Program-made: the position numbers and the translations under genes
Assembly (NCBI RefSeq): GCF_000766795.1
Contig: NZ_JPDS01000001.1
Coordinates: 1,245,001-1,309,000, forward strand
Reading direction: 5' to 3'
Source: Polaribacter sp. Hel1_85
GTDB taxonomy: Bacteria; Bacteroidota; Bacteroidia; Flavobacteriales; Flavobacteriaceae
Length of the DNA stretch: 64,000 nt
Part shown: piece after piece, positions 10,601 through 18,579 of the stretch
How the letters are laid out: each line of letters starts with the position of its first letter
Position numbering within the stretch: position 1 is the first letter of the stretch
The notes under the pieces: generated by a model
Databases searched by the model: none
What the model was told of the DNA's origin: nothing
Seen by the model: only the letters and a program-made list of their open reading frames with translations

Positions 10601-13600
10601 ATCAATCAAACACCAATAAACACGCCAGTAGATGGTAATGTTTTAACAAATGATAGTGATCCTGATGGTGGTGATATTGCTGTTTCTCAAATAGATACAG
10701 ATGGTGATGGTATTCCAGATACTACTCCTACAGCAGGAACACCTATTAGTACACCTAATGGTAGTATTACTATAGATCCAGAAACAGGTGAATATACTTT
10801 TACACCAACTACAGGATTTACTGGTACAGAAACAATTACATATATAGCCTGTGATGATGATACACCACAGACTTGTGAAACTGCTGAATTAACAATTGTT
10901 GTTATACCTACTCTAACAGTTGATGGTAGTAATAACCCTCCAATCGCTCAAGATGATACGAACAGTGTAGAAGCTGGTGAAACAGTTACTTCAACTATCT
11001 TAAGTAATGATTCAGATTTAGACGGAGATACTTTAACAGTAAGCGAAGCAACAGGTTTAAGCTCAACAGGTACTACATTTTTATTAACAACAACATCTCA
11101 AGATGTTTATGATGAAAATGGTGTTTTAGCAGGACAAGCTAGTTTGGTAAATGGTGAAGTTGTATTTACTGCAAACAGTAGCTTTACAGGTGAAGTACCA
11201 ATTGAGTATACAGTTAGTGATGGAAATAGTGGTACAGATACTGCTACTTTAACAATCACTGTGGACCCTGCCAATGCAACAGACAATGATGTGTATGCTA
11301 ATGATGATGCCAATACAGGTTTACAAGATGTAGCACAAACTGGAAGTGTATTAGAAAATGATACGAATCCAGATGCAATAGGAACTCCAGTAGTTTCTAG
11401 CGCAACAAGTGATGCTGGAATATTAACAGTAGATGGTAGTACTTCTAATACATTATCTAGTGGAGGAACATTGGTTATAAATACAGATGGTAGCTATAAG
11501 TATACTCCTGCAAATGACTTTGTAGGTACAGAAATAGTTACTTACCAAGTTTGTGATAATGGAACACCACAAGCGTGTGACACGGCAACATTGTACTTAA
11601 CAACTGTAGATAATAACTTACAAGGAATTCCAATGATTACTCAAGTATATCAATTTGGTACAGAAAAATGGATAGAAATCACCAATATTCATGGTGATGA
11701 TAGTATTCCTGCTTATAGTATTAAAATACAATTGTATAAAAATAAAACCGGAGACCAAACCGGCGTAACTCCAGATGTAACTTTTACAGTTACTTCAGAA
11801 CTTTCTCCTGGTCAGTCTGTAATATTTGGTAATTCAGCAAATGTTGTAACAAATATCAATAGTGGAGCTGTTAGTGTAACCAATGATGATTTAACAGATT
11901 TTGATGGTGCAGATGACATCATTACTTTGTCTACAACTACTAACGTTACTTCTTGGGCAAACAGATATGATGTTGTTTCAGAATTTGCAGATAAAACTTC
12001 GTATGTAAGAATAGATGAAACTTTGGTTCCAAATACAACTTACACAGAAAGTGAATGGGTGGTGTTTATAGATGATGCTTTAGATCCTTACAGATTATTA
12101 GGTGCAGGCGGTGCAGAAAGACATCCTCATGATCCTTTAATTTCAGAGATTCAAAGTTCAAATACAGATGCAAATACATTATTAGGATTGCATAGAATTG
12201 ATGTAACAACAAGAACAGGTAATGCTTGGAATAATGGATATCCAGATAGATCTCGTTTTGTGATTATTGATGAAGATTATAATCATTCAACAGATAGATT
12301 AAGTGCAAGAAAATTAACTGTTAATAATTCTCGTAAATTAGGAATAACAGATAATTTATTAGTAGTTACATATGATGTTGTTTTAAATGGAGATATTCGT
12401 TTAATTGATTCTTCTGGAGAAAGTAAATCCCAATTAATCCAAACACATACAACAGCATCTTTAGTAACAGGTACTGGGCAATTATTAGTAGACCAAAATT
12501 CAACAGTTCCTAGTAAATATAGATACAATTACATGGGATCTCCTGTAAAAAGTAGTTCTGGTTCTTCAACATATACTTTAGGTAATATATTAAAAGATGG
12601 AACAAATCCTACAAATTTTACAGGTATTATAAATACAGATATTGCAAAAGATATTAATTGGATTGGTGGTTATGATGGTAATTTCGATGCTTCTCCTATT
12701 TCTTTAGCAGATTACTGGATATATACTTATGCTGCTTTTGACGGTGGTAGGTCTAATTGGGCACATAAATACAATGGAGGTGAAATTCCTAATACAGATG
12801 GATTTATTTTTAAAGGTCCTGGAAGAACTCAAAATTACACTTTCTTAGGTATTCCTAAAGATGGATTATTAACTACATCTGTAGCTAAAGACGAATCATA
12901 TTTAATAGCAAACCCATATAGTTCTGCCTTAAGTGTAAAAGAATTTATAGAAGATAATATTAATACTATTTCTGGTACATTATATTTCTGGGAACATGCC
13001 GGTGAAATAACAGTCAATGAAGGAAGTGCAGGACATAATTTTGCAGGATATATTGGTGGTTATGCTACTGTTAACCTTTTAGGTGGAGTTACTGCTAAAG
13101 AAGCTGCAACTAATGAGAGTGGTGTAGATCTTAAACTAGAAGCAGAAGCTGCAGATATAATCACTGCAGTATCTGAGGAATTACCAGATAATGATGTTAC
13201 TACTAATATTAATGTAGTAAAATTAGATACTATTGGTAGTTTAATAAAGTTTGAAGATATTGCAAGAGGTGCAGATACATTAAAAATAAGATATATGTCA
13301 AATACTGATATCGATATTATTTTGAAAGTAGAAGGAGAATTTGAAGGAGATTACCCAATAACTTTACCACAAACAGAAGGCTCATTTATTATTCATGATA
13401 TTGACCATTGTTTTGAAGCTTTAGATAATATTTCAATAATTATTGATGAAAGTAATCTAACGACATCAAATACTTTAGTTTCAAATAACGAAGTAGTCTT
13501 AACTAATCCATTATATATCGATTATATTAATTTATATGATGAAGATGGTCAAATAGCATGTGCACCAAGTTTAGGTGGAGATGATTTTGATTATGAGTAT

Positions 13601-14473
13601 ACAGAACCAAAAGCTTATATTGCCATTGGTCAAGGATTCTTTGTACAAGGTGATGATACTGATGGAGGAACCATTGAATTTAATAATAGTCAAAGAGAAT
13701 ATAAAACTGAAGGAACTGAATCTGTTTTCTTAAAATCTTCAGCAACTAAATCTGATGCAAATAGTATTGCAAATATTCCAGTAATTAAACTTGGTATGGA
13801 ATATAATAGCACTATAGATAGTAATATATATCATAGACAAATTGCTGTTGGTTTTAGTCAATATACTTCTTTTGATTACGATAATGGATATGATTCTGAA
13901 ATATATGATGTTGGTAGTACTGACTTTTATTGGAAATTTCCTACTGATGATAGAAAATTTATTATCTCTGGAGTTCCTGCAATGTCTGATGATTTAGAAG
14001 TACCACTTGAAATTTCTATGGGATATTCTGGAGAAATAACAATTACTATAGATGAAATGAAAAATGTAAATAGAGATGTCTATATTACAGATAAATTAAC
14101 TGAAACTTCTTATGAATTGATTAATAACAAAGTACAATTAACTCTAGATGCAGGTGTATATACAGATCGTTTTGTATTAGCTTTTAAACCAAGTTCAACT
14201 TTATCTACAGAAAATAGTGATATTCTAAACGGGTTTACCAATGTTTATGCTGATAATAAAAATAAACAATTAGTGATTTCTAAAAAAGAGGATATACTTA
14301 TTGATGAAGTAGCGTTATATTCTATATTAGGAAGAGAAGTAAATTCTTGGAAAATTGAAGAACAACAAGATAAGTTAGAGCTTAAAATAAAACAGCAATT
14401 ACCTACAGGTATTTATATTGTTAAATTAAAAACAGACAAGGGAGAAAGTTCTAAAAAGATAGTAATAGAATAA
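4622..14473 (+). CDS. giant T9SS-secreted surface protein with TSP3 repeats, discoidin domain and Ig-like repeats
   Basis: This is a 3283-residue protein. A signal peptide ends near residue 43 (YNINA/Q); Met13 (ATG at 4658) is an equally good start. Regions in order: beta-rich N terminus (about 45-350); many thrombospondin type 3-like Asp/Asn/Gly repeats of the DTDNDGIPD kind, expected to bind calcium (about 465-1640); an F5/8 type C (discoidin-like) domain within them (about 940-1076), which in this superfamily often binds carbohydrate; two near-identical 346-residue blocks of cadherin/Ig-like folds with QDDTNSVEAGETV and VLTNDTNPD motifs (about 1644-2332); a further surface module; and a C-terminal T9SS type A sorting domain (last 80 or so residues, ending GIYIVKLKTDKGESSKKIVIE). 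It is probably an adhesin or matrix protein attached to the outer surface. The exact ligand cannot be read from the sequence. Confidence 0.9.
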   Translation: MYLKSKKIPQLKMKIKTYFCSIKSNKILFLILFLINSLYNINAQCTTSDYTLNSNQTNGYVFQNGITSVTADVSISNGSGATFDDGAIICISLGHTLTISSISSTTGEDVEIYIENGELNIAQSSGWDANVTIKIGEDGILSSNSNAAVEIRGSNNSIYNEGLIDVGTLNLSSNSINEFDNLGTVIVANALNASSSGTSTTYSNFRNQNIMTIGGNFAISQYSTLVNCSTITSGQSFNMNSGTVTNTGNFIITTGELSMGGANAKFYNYGTFTTPGSMNVQGEFYTEGFTDIGGAAQGEGNLTGPPTTDDKTGYIEIGSQSSFKGPLGPNLNIKYAFSSSPFPSADIQDRVTFNCESDETCYNPKVTTEICANLDGSVPCFEDPGVITGSCVNNGDLQFTLNLVGSNSASTTYNITGTTISTGTYKTDNVFTITDGADGLDKIVTITDVDNPDCDITVTISGAASCKDTDGDGIPDSADLDNDNDGILDTEEGACNTTIAATTQWNSTDTYGFNFTETNLSGSNVDVTLTGIYNSGAVETTDEGNGNQDSGVYENGDGLLYRVGWEDLVVDDPEENATFTFTFSEAVILTNFNVKDIDKRTTFFDAIKVTAKDDLGNEIPLNITAGSSLTINPDDVYYSSVTVNSVDENEDHWLTINSTQQIKHLIITAIPIVEASLTGSTPASTSRFIFGDIEFSVCQSLDTDNDGIPNHLDLDSDNDGITDVIEAGGTDTNNDGKADGTVGTTTTTNGVPSSSGTGTTPTDTDNDGIPNFLDIDADNDGIPDNIEAQTTSGYTPPSTTFLDTNDNGVDDAYENNAIIGITPTNTDGTDTADYIDADSDNDGIPDIYENGNANNTLSGTDTDNDGLDDNFEGADNNDGYDVNDDINTPNASNLGDEDDDLNSGGDLDYRDIKDTDNDGVPNSIDIDDDNDGILDTVESTNFALQSGATATQSSTGYGGVASNAIDGDTNGSWSNGSVTHTSTETDPYWLLDLSSTESINNITIYNRTDSCCYQRLDDFIVEILDENLNVVYSYNHSGSLTDNINLSINDVEGQYVRVRLEGTGTLSLAEVQVFGNTDVDLDGIPNHLDLDADNDGIPDSIEAQSTVDYIEPSGNDTDNDGLDDAYDATPNGTADGADSLGLTAVNTDANAVIGADTIPDYLDLDSDGDGLFDVEESGSDLPNDGNGTSTGTFGVNGLNDLVETGDTDLGYTDVNGEYDNTQTDNFDDENADVLTTGDVDYRDIQDNDNDGIPDLFDLDDDNDGILDIEESGIYLHDADEDGDGIPNYLDTSDNTVGSNPGTDYTDTNGDGIPDVYDNDGDGIPNHFDLDSDNDGIPDLVEAGGEDIDGNGLIDDINTDGTLVNDTDNDGLDDRYDTDNEGTAIANLDTDGDGVPDTQDLDSDNDGITDVVETGGADTDNDGKADGFTDTDEDGFNDTVDGDVGQDGTSENTANALIVTGEDTDNDGVPNSYPNGDADGDGYLNHLDIDADNDGIPDNIEGQTSLDYEAPSGVGTGITDDNNNGVDDAYEVGTVIGITPENTDGTDNPDYLDSDSDNDGITDINENGDTDNTLAGTDADNDGLDDNFDDNDDSSTTGSTVNDGLGTNDKVTDETSLEDAYNDEDGDFNPGAGDLDYRDLPNIETENDINQTPLNTPVDGNVLTNDIDPDGGDIAVSQIDTDGDGIPDTTPTAGTPISTPNGSITIDPETGEYTFTPTTGFTGTETITYIACDDDTPQTCETAELTIIVIPTLTVDGSNNPPIAQDDTNSVEAGETVTSTILSNDSDLDGDTLTVSEATGLSSTGTTFLLTTTSQDVYDENGVLAGKAKLENGEVVFIADSSFTGEVPIEYTVSDGNNGTDTATLTITVDPANATDNDVYANDDANTGLQDVAQTGSVLTNDTNPDAIGTPVVSSAISHAGILTVDGSTSNTLSSGGTLVINTDGSYTYTPANGFVGTEVVTYQVCDNGTPNACDTATLYLTTVDSNSIDTENDINQTPINTPVDGNVLTNDSDPDGGDIAVSQIDTDGDGIPDTTPTAGTPISTPNGSITIDPETGEYTFTPTTGFTGTETITYIACDDDTPQTCETAELTIVVIPTLTVDGSNNPPIAQDDTNSVEAGETVTSTILSNDSDLDGDTLTVSEATGLSSTGTTFLLTTTSQDVYDENGVLAGQASLVNGEVVFTANSSFTGEVPIEYTVSDGNSGTDTATLTITVDPANATDNDVYANDDANTGLQDVAQTGSVLENDTNPDAIGTPVVSSATSDAGILTVDGSTSNTLSSGGTLVINTDGSYKYTPANDFVGTEIVTYQVCDNGTPQACDTATLYLTTVDNNLQGIPMITQVYQFGTEKWIEITNIHGDDSIPAYSIKIQLYKNKTGDQTGVTPDVTFTVTSELSPGQSVIFGNSANVVTNINSGAVSVTNDDLTDFDGADDIITLSTTTNVTSWANRYDVVSEFADKTSYVRIDETLVPNTTYTESEWVVFIDDALDPYRLLGAGGAERHPHDPLISEIQSSNTDANTLLGLHRIDVTTRTGNAWNNGYPDRSRFVIIDEDYNHSTDRLSARKLTVNNSRKLGITDNLLVVTYDVVLNGDIRLIDSSGESKSQLIQTHTTASLVTGTGQLLVDQNSTVPSKYRYNYMGSPVKSSSGSSTYTLGNILKDGTNPTNFTGIINTDIAKDINWIGGYDGNFDASPISLADYWIYTYAAFDGGRSNWAHKYNGGEIPNTDGFIFKGPGRTQNYTFLGIPKDGLLTTSVAKDESYLIANPYSSALSVKEFIEDNINTISGTLYFWEHAGEITVNEGSAGHNFAGYIGGYATVNLLGGVTAKEAATNESGVDLKLEAEAADIITAVSEELPDNDVTTNINVVKLDTIGSLIKFEDIARGADTLKIRYMSNTDIDIILKVEGEFEGDYPITLPQTEGSFIIHDIDHCFEALDNISIIIDESNLTTSNTLVSNNEVVLTNPLYIDYINLYDEDGQIACAPSLGGDDFDYEYTEPKAYIAIGQGFFVQGDDTDGGTIEFNNSQREYKTEGTESVFLKSSATKSDANSIANIPVIKLGMEYNSTIDSNIYHRQIAVGFSQYTSFDYDNGYDSEIYDVGSTDFYWKFPTDDRKFIISGVPAMSDDLEVPLEISMGYSGEITITIDEMKNVNRDVYITDKLTETSYELINNKVQLTLDAGVYTDRFVLAFKPSSTLSTENSDILNGFTNVYADNKNKQLVISKKEDILIDEVALYSILGREVNSWKIEEQQDKLELKIKQQLPTGIYIVKLKTDKGESSKKIVIE
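6025..9540 (+). repeat. thrombospondin type 3-like repeat region
   Basis: About 3.5 kb inside the giant gene is dominated by recurring GATACAGATAATGATGG-like units that encode DTDNDGIPD and LDSDNDGITD. The units alternate IP(N/D)...DLD and ...DNDGI patterns typical of TSP3 calcium-binding repeats. The discoidin-like domain (about 7440-7850) interrupts the array. The repeats are coding, irregular in length and in frame. Confidence 0.85.
9551..10588 (+). repeat. first copy of a 1038-base tandem duplication
   Basis: The block begins ACAGAAAACGATATTAATCA and is repeated directly downstream at an offset of exactly 1038 bases (346 codons), with only scattered substitutions. It encodes three Ig/cadherin-like folds. 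The near-identity suggests a recent duplication or ongoing gene conversion. Confidence 0.9.
10589..11616 (+). repeat. second copy of the 1038-base tandem duplication
   Basis: This is the second copy of the block at 9551-10588. Differences are mostly single codons, for example GKAKLENGEVVFIADSS in copy 1 and GQASLVNGEVVFTANSS in copy 2. The similarity fades after the LYLTTVD motif. Confidence 0.9.
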
Positions 14474-14478
14474 TAAAT

Positions 14479-14513
14479 AAAAGTGTATTTGTAAATTTTA
14501 TAAATACACTTTT
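14479..14513 (+). terminator. terminator after the giant surface-protein gene
   Basis: The arms AAAAGTGTATTT and AAATACACTTTT form a strong hairpin six bases after the stop codon, with T-rich sequence on the far side. Confidence 0.75.
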
Positions 14514-14651
14514 ATAATAACAAACAAAATTATATAGAAAAAGGTTAATAAGAGATTTTATTAAGAACATTTTACTCTTATCATAATTTTCAAATGCCCC
14601 CGCTTTTAAGAAATCCTTTTCTATTTTTTAACTTAAAAAATAGATTTTACA

Positions 14652-14804
14652 ATGGCATTAATACAAATAGTTCCACCACCAGTTCCTCCTCCTCCTCCAC
14701 CAGGACTTCCTATTGATAATGGAATACCGATACTCTTAATTGTTGCAATATTATTAGCATTATTAACAATTATTAGAAGACAAAAAAATAAAATAATACT
14801 ATAG
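14652..14804 (+). CDS. 50-residue proline-rich single-pass membrane peptide (PID-CTERM-like)
   Basis: A short reading frame runs from ATG 14652 to TAG 14802. The protein has a proline run (VPPPVPPPPPPG), then LPIDNG, a hydrophobic helix of about 18 residues (roughly 25-42), and a basic end (RRQKNK). The order Pro-rich, PID motif, membrane helix, basic tail matches the PID-CTERM class of small Bacteroidota sorting-signal proteins as I remember it (usual motif PIDGG). It has no separate N-terminal signal peptide, so most of the protein is the signal itself. It lies 178 bases after the giant surface protein and has its own terminator, which suggests a separate transcript. Its role is unknown. 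The composition and the good hairpin after the stop argue that it is a real gene. Confidence 0.7.
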   Translation: MALIQIVPPPVPPPPPPGLPIDNGIPILLIVAILLALLTIIRRQKNKIIL

Positions 14805-14811
14805 AATAATT

Positions 14812-14845
14812 AAAAACTCTATCAATTTAAATTGATGGAGTTTTT
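14812..14845 (+). terminator. terminator after the PID-type small gene
   Basis: AAAAACTC pairs with GAGTTTTT around an inner ATCAATTTAAATTGAT stem, directly after the small gene's stop. Confidence 0.75.
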
Positions 14846-14994
14846 ATCTATAATAAAACCTACAACTCAAAGTAAATAGAATAATTTCCTTTTAACCTTC
14901 TAAGGGAATTAATAATAGATAAGTACCTTAATCAATGAATATTGAATATCTTTTAAAAATAAACCAAAATTCAGTATACATAAAGCAGATTTCG

Positions 14995-15002
14995 TACATT
15001 TG
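14995..15002 (+). promoter_or_regulatory. -7 promoter box (TACATTTG) of rsmB
   Basis: TACATTTG is a perfect TAnnTTTG box 21 bases before the ATG at 15024. Its position shows that the upstream TTG at 15000, which extends the frame by eight codons, is part of the promoter and not the start codon. No clear TTG is seen at -33. Confidence 0.55.
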
Positions 15003-15023
15003 TGCCCCATTCCAAAGAAAAAA

Positions 15024-16235
15024 ATGAGATTACACAGAAACTTAACTTTTGCAGTTATAGACAGCATTAGAGATATTTTTAATGAAGGTGTTTACGCAGA
15101 TAAAGCAGTAGAAAAAGCATTAAAACGAGATAAACGTTGGGGTGCAAGAGATCGTAAATTTGTTGCAGAAACCATATACGACATTGTACGCTGGAACCGA
15201 TTATACGCAGAAATTGCAGAAGTAAAAGCTCCTTTTGATAGAGATAATATCTGGAGATTATTCTCTGTATGGTGTATCTTAAGAGGAATTGCTTTACCAG
15301 ATTGGAACCAAATAGGAGACGTACCAGAAAGAAGAATTAAAGGTCGTTTTGCAGAATTGTCTAAAACTAGAAAATTTAGAGAATCTATACCAGATTGGAT
15401 GGATAAAATTTGTGCATCTGAATTAGGTGAAGAAGTTTGGACCAAAGAAATTGCTGCTTTAAATGAACAAGCAAAAGTTATTTTAAGAACAAATACACTT
15501 AATATTTCTAGAGAAATTCTTCAAAAGAAATTAAGAGCAGAAAATGTTATTACAGAAATTGTACCTCATCATCCAGATGCTTTAGTATTACCTGAAAGAG
15601 CAAATGTTTTTAGAACAGAAGCTTTCCATAATGGTTATTTCGAAGTACAAGACGCATCTTCTCAACTAGTTGCTGCTTATTGTGATGTAAAACCAGGCAT
15701 GAAAGTAGTAGATACTTGTGCAGGTGCTGGAGGTAAAACATTACATCTTGCAGCTTTAATGCAAAATAAAGGGCAAATTATTGCTATGGATATTTACGAA
15801 AGTAAATTGCGTAAATTAAAAGTTAGAGCTAAAAGAAACAAAGCTCACAACATAGATATGCGTGTAATTGATTCTACAAAACCAATTAAAAAATTACACG
15901 GTAAAGCAGATAGAGTTTTAATTGATGCTCCTTGTTCTGGATTAGGTGTTATACGTAGAAACCCAGATTCTAAATGGAAATTACAGCCAGAATTTATAGA
16001 TAATATTAAAAAAGTACAACAAGATGTTTTACAACAATATTCTAAAATGGTAAAACCAGGAGGTAAATTAGTGTATGCAACTTGCTCTATTTTACCATCA
16101 GAAAATCAAGAACAAGTTAATAGTTTCTTAACATCTGAAGCAGGAAAATATTTTACCTTTGTTTCAGATAAAAAAGTACTAGCCCATATTTCTGGTTTTG
16201 ACGGATTTTATATGGCACTTTTAGAGAAAAAATAA
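15024..16235 (+). CDS. rsmB: 16S rRNA cytosine-C5 methyltransferase, RsmB/NOL1/NOP2/sun family
   Basis: This 403-residue enzyme uses S-adenosylmethionine to methylate carbon 5 of a cytosine in 16S rRNA (C967 in E. coli). An N-terminal NusB-like helical region is followed by the Rossmann methyltransferase domain with DTCAGAGGKTLH (SAM binding), DAPCSGLG (Cys304) and YATCSILPSENQEQV (Cys354), the two-cysteine pattern of RNA m5C methyltransferases. The frame could start at TTG 15000, but that codon lies inside a promoter box; ATG 15024, behind an A-rich AAAGAAAA stretch, is preferred and gives MRLHRNLTF, like other flavobacterial members. Family membership is certain; the exact target base is inferred. 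Confidence 0.9.
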   Translation: MRLHRNLTFAVIDSIRDIFNEGVYADKAVEKALKRDKRWGARDRKFVAETIYDIVRWNRLYAEIAEVKAPFDRDNIWRLFSVWCILRGIALPDWNQIGDVPERRIKGRFAELSKTRKFRESIPDWMDKICASELGEEVWTKEIAALNEQAKVILRTNTLNISREILQKKLRAENVITEIVPHHPDALVLPERANVFRTEAFHNGYFEVQDASSQLVAAYCDVKPGMKVVDTCAGAGGKTLHLAALMQNKGQIIAMDIYESKLRKLKVRAKRNKAHNIDMRVIDSTKPIKKLHGKADRVLIDAPCSGLGVIRRNPDSKWKLQPEFIDNIKKVQQDVLQQYSKMVKPGGKLVYATCSILPSENQEQVNSFLTSEAGKYFTFVSDKKVLAHISGFDGFYMALLEKK

Positions 16236-16312
16236 AATTCATACTTTTACATTAAAAATTTTTCATTGCTAGAAAAAGAAAAGTAATTTTTATTTAATTT
16301 TAATTCAATAAC

Positions 16313-18520
16313 ATGATAAAAAAACTACTTTTCATAATTTTTATTTCTTCGTTTTCAATCTCTTTTTCTCAAGAGCAATATTATAATGATGTTAACTTGC
16401 AGTTGACTGGAATTGATTTAAAAGATGCATTAGCTGCCAAAATCATAGGTACACACAGTAATCCACTAAGTTATACTCCTGGTGTTTGGGAAGCTTCTAA
16501 AGTTACAGATAAAGATACAGATACCTCTAAAGTAGTCTTAATTTATGGATGGGAAAATGGTACTGATCAAGATGATACAAACGACAGAACTCGTGATAAT
16601 ACATTTCAAGATGGTAGTTCATCAAGTAGTATGTTATGGAATAGAGAACATGTTTTTTCTAAATCTTTAGCAAACCCTAGTTTAGTTACAAATAATCCGG
16701 GTGCAGGAACAGATGCACATAATTTAAGGCCTGCAGATAAAAATAGAAATTCAGAAAGAAATAACTATAAATTTGCATTTGGTAATGGAAACTCTGGACG
16801 TTCTTCAATAACTTATAACGGACCAGATGGTGCAAACACAAGAGGTTGGTATCCTGGAGATGAATGGAAAGGAGATGTCTCTAGAATTATTATGTATATG
16901 TATCTTCGTTATGGAGACCAATGTTTACCTACAAATGTTGGTGTTGGAGACAAACAATTTACTCCTGATGAGATGATTGACTTATTCTTAAAATGGAACA
17001 GAGAAGATCCTGTTTCTGATTTTGAGAAAGTAAGAAATATATACCATGAAAACACATCAAATACGTATGCACAAGGAAATAGAAATCCATTTATTGACAA
17101 TCCTTTTTTAGCAACTAGAATTTGGGGAGGAGATAATGCAGAAGATACTTGGGGAATTTATACAAGTAGCGACACAGAAGCTCCTTCTACTCCTACAAAT
17201 GTTACCCTAAGTAATATTACATTAACATCTATAGATGTATCTTGGGATGAAGCTACTGATAATATTGGTGTAACACAATATCAAGTTTATGTTAATGATG
17301 TTTTAACAAAACAAACAACAACTGCAACATCTGCTTCTATTACAGGTTTAGAAACAAATACTACTTATAATTTTAAGGTAATTGCAAAAGATTTAATTAA
17401 TAAATCTGAAGCAAGTAATATAGTTACAGGAAAAACCTTAGCAGATACTACGCCGCCATCAGTACCAACAAACGTTACAATTACAGATATAACAGATAGT
17501 TCTTTTAATGTACACTGGTCTGCATCTTCAGATAATAATGAAGTAGTAGGTTATGATATTTTTGTTGATGCTACTTTTAAAGCTAGTACTACTGCAACAA
17601 CTTATGCTATTATTGGTTTATCTACTACCACTACCTACAGCATAACTGTTTTAGCAAAAGATGCAGATGATAATAAATCAGCACAAAGTACTGCTGTAAA
17701 TGCAACTACAACAGATGGAGCATCTGGAGGGGCTGCTTCAGAATTATTTATTACAGAATATGTAGAAGGAGATGGAGGAACAAATAAAGCAATAGAAATT
17801 GTTAACTTAACAGGTAGAACAGTAAATCTATCTGGTTATGTTTTAAAATTAGAAAGAAATGGCGCTTCTGTATGGACAACTCCATTAGCATTAAATAGCG
17901 GAACTGTACAAAGTATTGTTCCTGGAGATGTTTTTGTTGTTGGAAACGGAGATAATTCTGCTCCTGAATTACAACCAAACTCAGCAGCTAACCCAACTGG
18001 TCAAGTCGATTTAGTACAACCAAACATTCAAGATACAGCTTACGGGCAACCTGTTAACTTTAATGGAGATGATGCTGTAGCTTTATTTAAAGATGATGTA
18101 TTAATTGATATTATTGGAGTTTTCGGAAGTAGTGCTAATTTTGCAGAAAACGTAACGCTAAGAAGAAATGGAGATATCAGCGCACCAAACACAACTTTTG
18201 ATTTACAAGGTGAATGGACTGCTTTTCCAGAAAATACTTTTGACGGTATTGGTAGTCATACTTCTACTTTAAGTACACAAAATATTATTTTTGAATCTTT
18301 TAAAATGTTTCCAAACCCAACAAATGGAAATAGAATATATTTTAGTGTAACAGAAGATGCAACTATTAAAATTTACAATGTATTAGGGAAGTTGGTTCAA
18401 ACTTCAGAAGTTACTAAAAGCAAAAACAGCATTGATATTTCAGATTTCACAAAAGGAATTTATCTATTGCAAATTAATTCTGGTAAACAGTTTATTACTA
18501 AAAAACTAATTAAAAATTAA
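16313..18520 (+). CDS. T9SS-exported endonuclease I with fibronectin type III and lamin-tail domains
   Basis: This 735-residue protein has a signal peptide (cleavage near SFS/Q20). Residues about 20-290 form an endonuclease I (EndA/NucM-like) domain with WNREHVFSKSL and the metal-binding region DAHNLRPADKNRNSERNN. Two fibronectin type III domains follow (about 295-470), then a lamin-tail-like domain (ELFITEYVEGDGGTNKAIEIVN, about 480-640) and a T9SS type A sorting domain (about 655-735, FKMFPNPTNGN...GIYLLQINSG). It should cut DNA outside the cell, possibly to feed on extracellular DNA or to loosen biofilm. A close tandem paralogue follows after a 59-base gap with a terminator. Metal and catalytic residues appear intact. 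Confidence 0.9.
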   Translation: MIKKLLFIIFISSFSISFSQEQYYNDVNLQLTGIDLKDALAAKIIGTHSNPLSYTPGVWEASKVTDKDTDTSKVVLIYGWENGTDQDDTNDRTRDNTFQDGSSSSSMLWNREHVFSKSLANPSLVTNNPGAGTDAHNLRPADKNRNSERNNYKFAFGNGNSGRSSITYNGPDGANTRGWYPGDEWKGDVSRIIMYMYLRYGDQCLPTNVGVGDKQFTPDEMIDLFLKWNREDPVSDFEKVRNIYHENTSNTYAQGNRNPFIDNPFLATRIWGGDNAEDTWGIYTSSDTEAPSTPTNVTLSNITLTSIDVSWDEATDNIGVTQYQVYVNDVLTKQTTTATSASITGLETNTTYNFKVIAKDLINKSEASNIVTGKTLADTTPPSVPTNVTITDITDSSFNVHWSASSDNNEVVGYDIFVDATFKASTTATTYAIIGLSTTTTYSITVLAKDADDNKSAQSTAVNATTTDGASGGAASELFITEYVEGDGGTNKAIEIVNLTGRTVNLSGYVLKLERNGASVWTTPLALNSGTVQSIVPGDVFVVGNGDNSAPELQPNSAANPTGQVDLVQPNIQDTAYGQPVNFNGDDAVALFKDDVLIDIIGVFGSSANFAENVTLRRNGDISAPNTTFDLQGEWTAFPENTFDGIGSHTSTLSTQNIIFESFKMFPNPTNGNRIYFSVTEDATIKIYNVLGKLVQTSEVTKSKNSIDISDFTKGIYLLQINSGKQFITKKLIKN

Positions 18521-18537
18521 TTAAATTATAATTTAAC

Positions 18538-18565
18538 AAAAACGACTCCACTGTGAGTCGTTTTT
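18538..18565 (+). terminator. terminator between the two endonuclease genes
   Basis: AAAACGACTC and GAGTCGTTTTT form a clean hairpin with a T run between the stop of the first and the start of the second endonuclease gene. It would cut or reduce read-through, so the two may be unequally expressed. Confidence 0.75.
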
Positions 18566-18579
18566 AAATTTAAAAAAAA

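Noticed and set aside
6751..13017. Several minus-strand frames within the giant surface gene
   Set aside because: They are antisense shadows of the low-complexity Asp/Gly/Thr coding repeats, giving Ser/Val/Pro-rich peptides with no start context or homology.
15000..15023. Longer rsmB start at TTG 15000
   Set aside because: The TTG overlaps a perfect TAnnTTTG promoter box, and the ATG at 15024 matches the family's N terminus.
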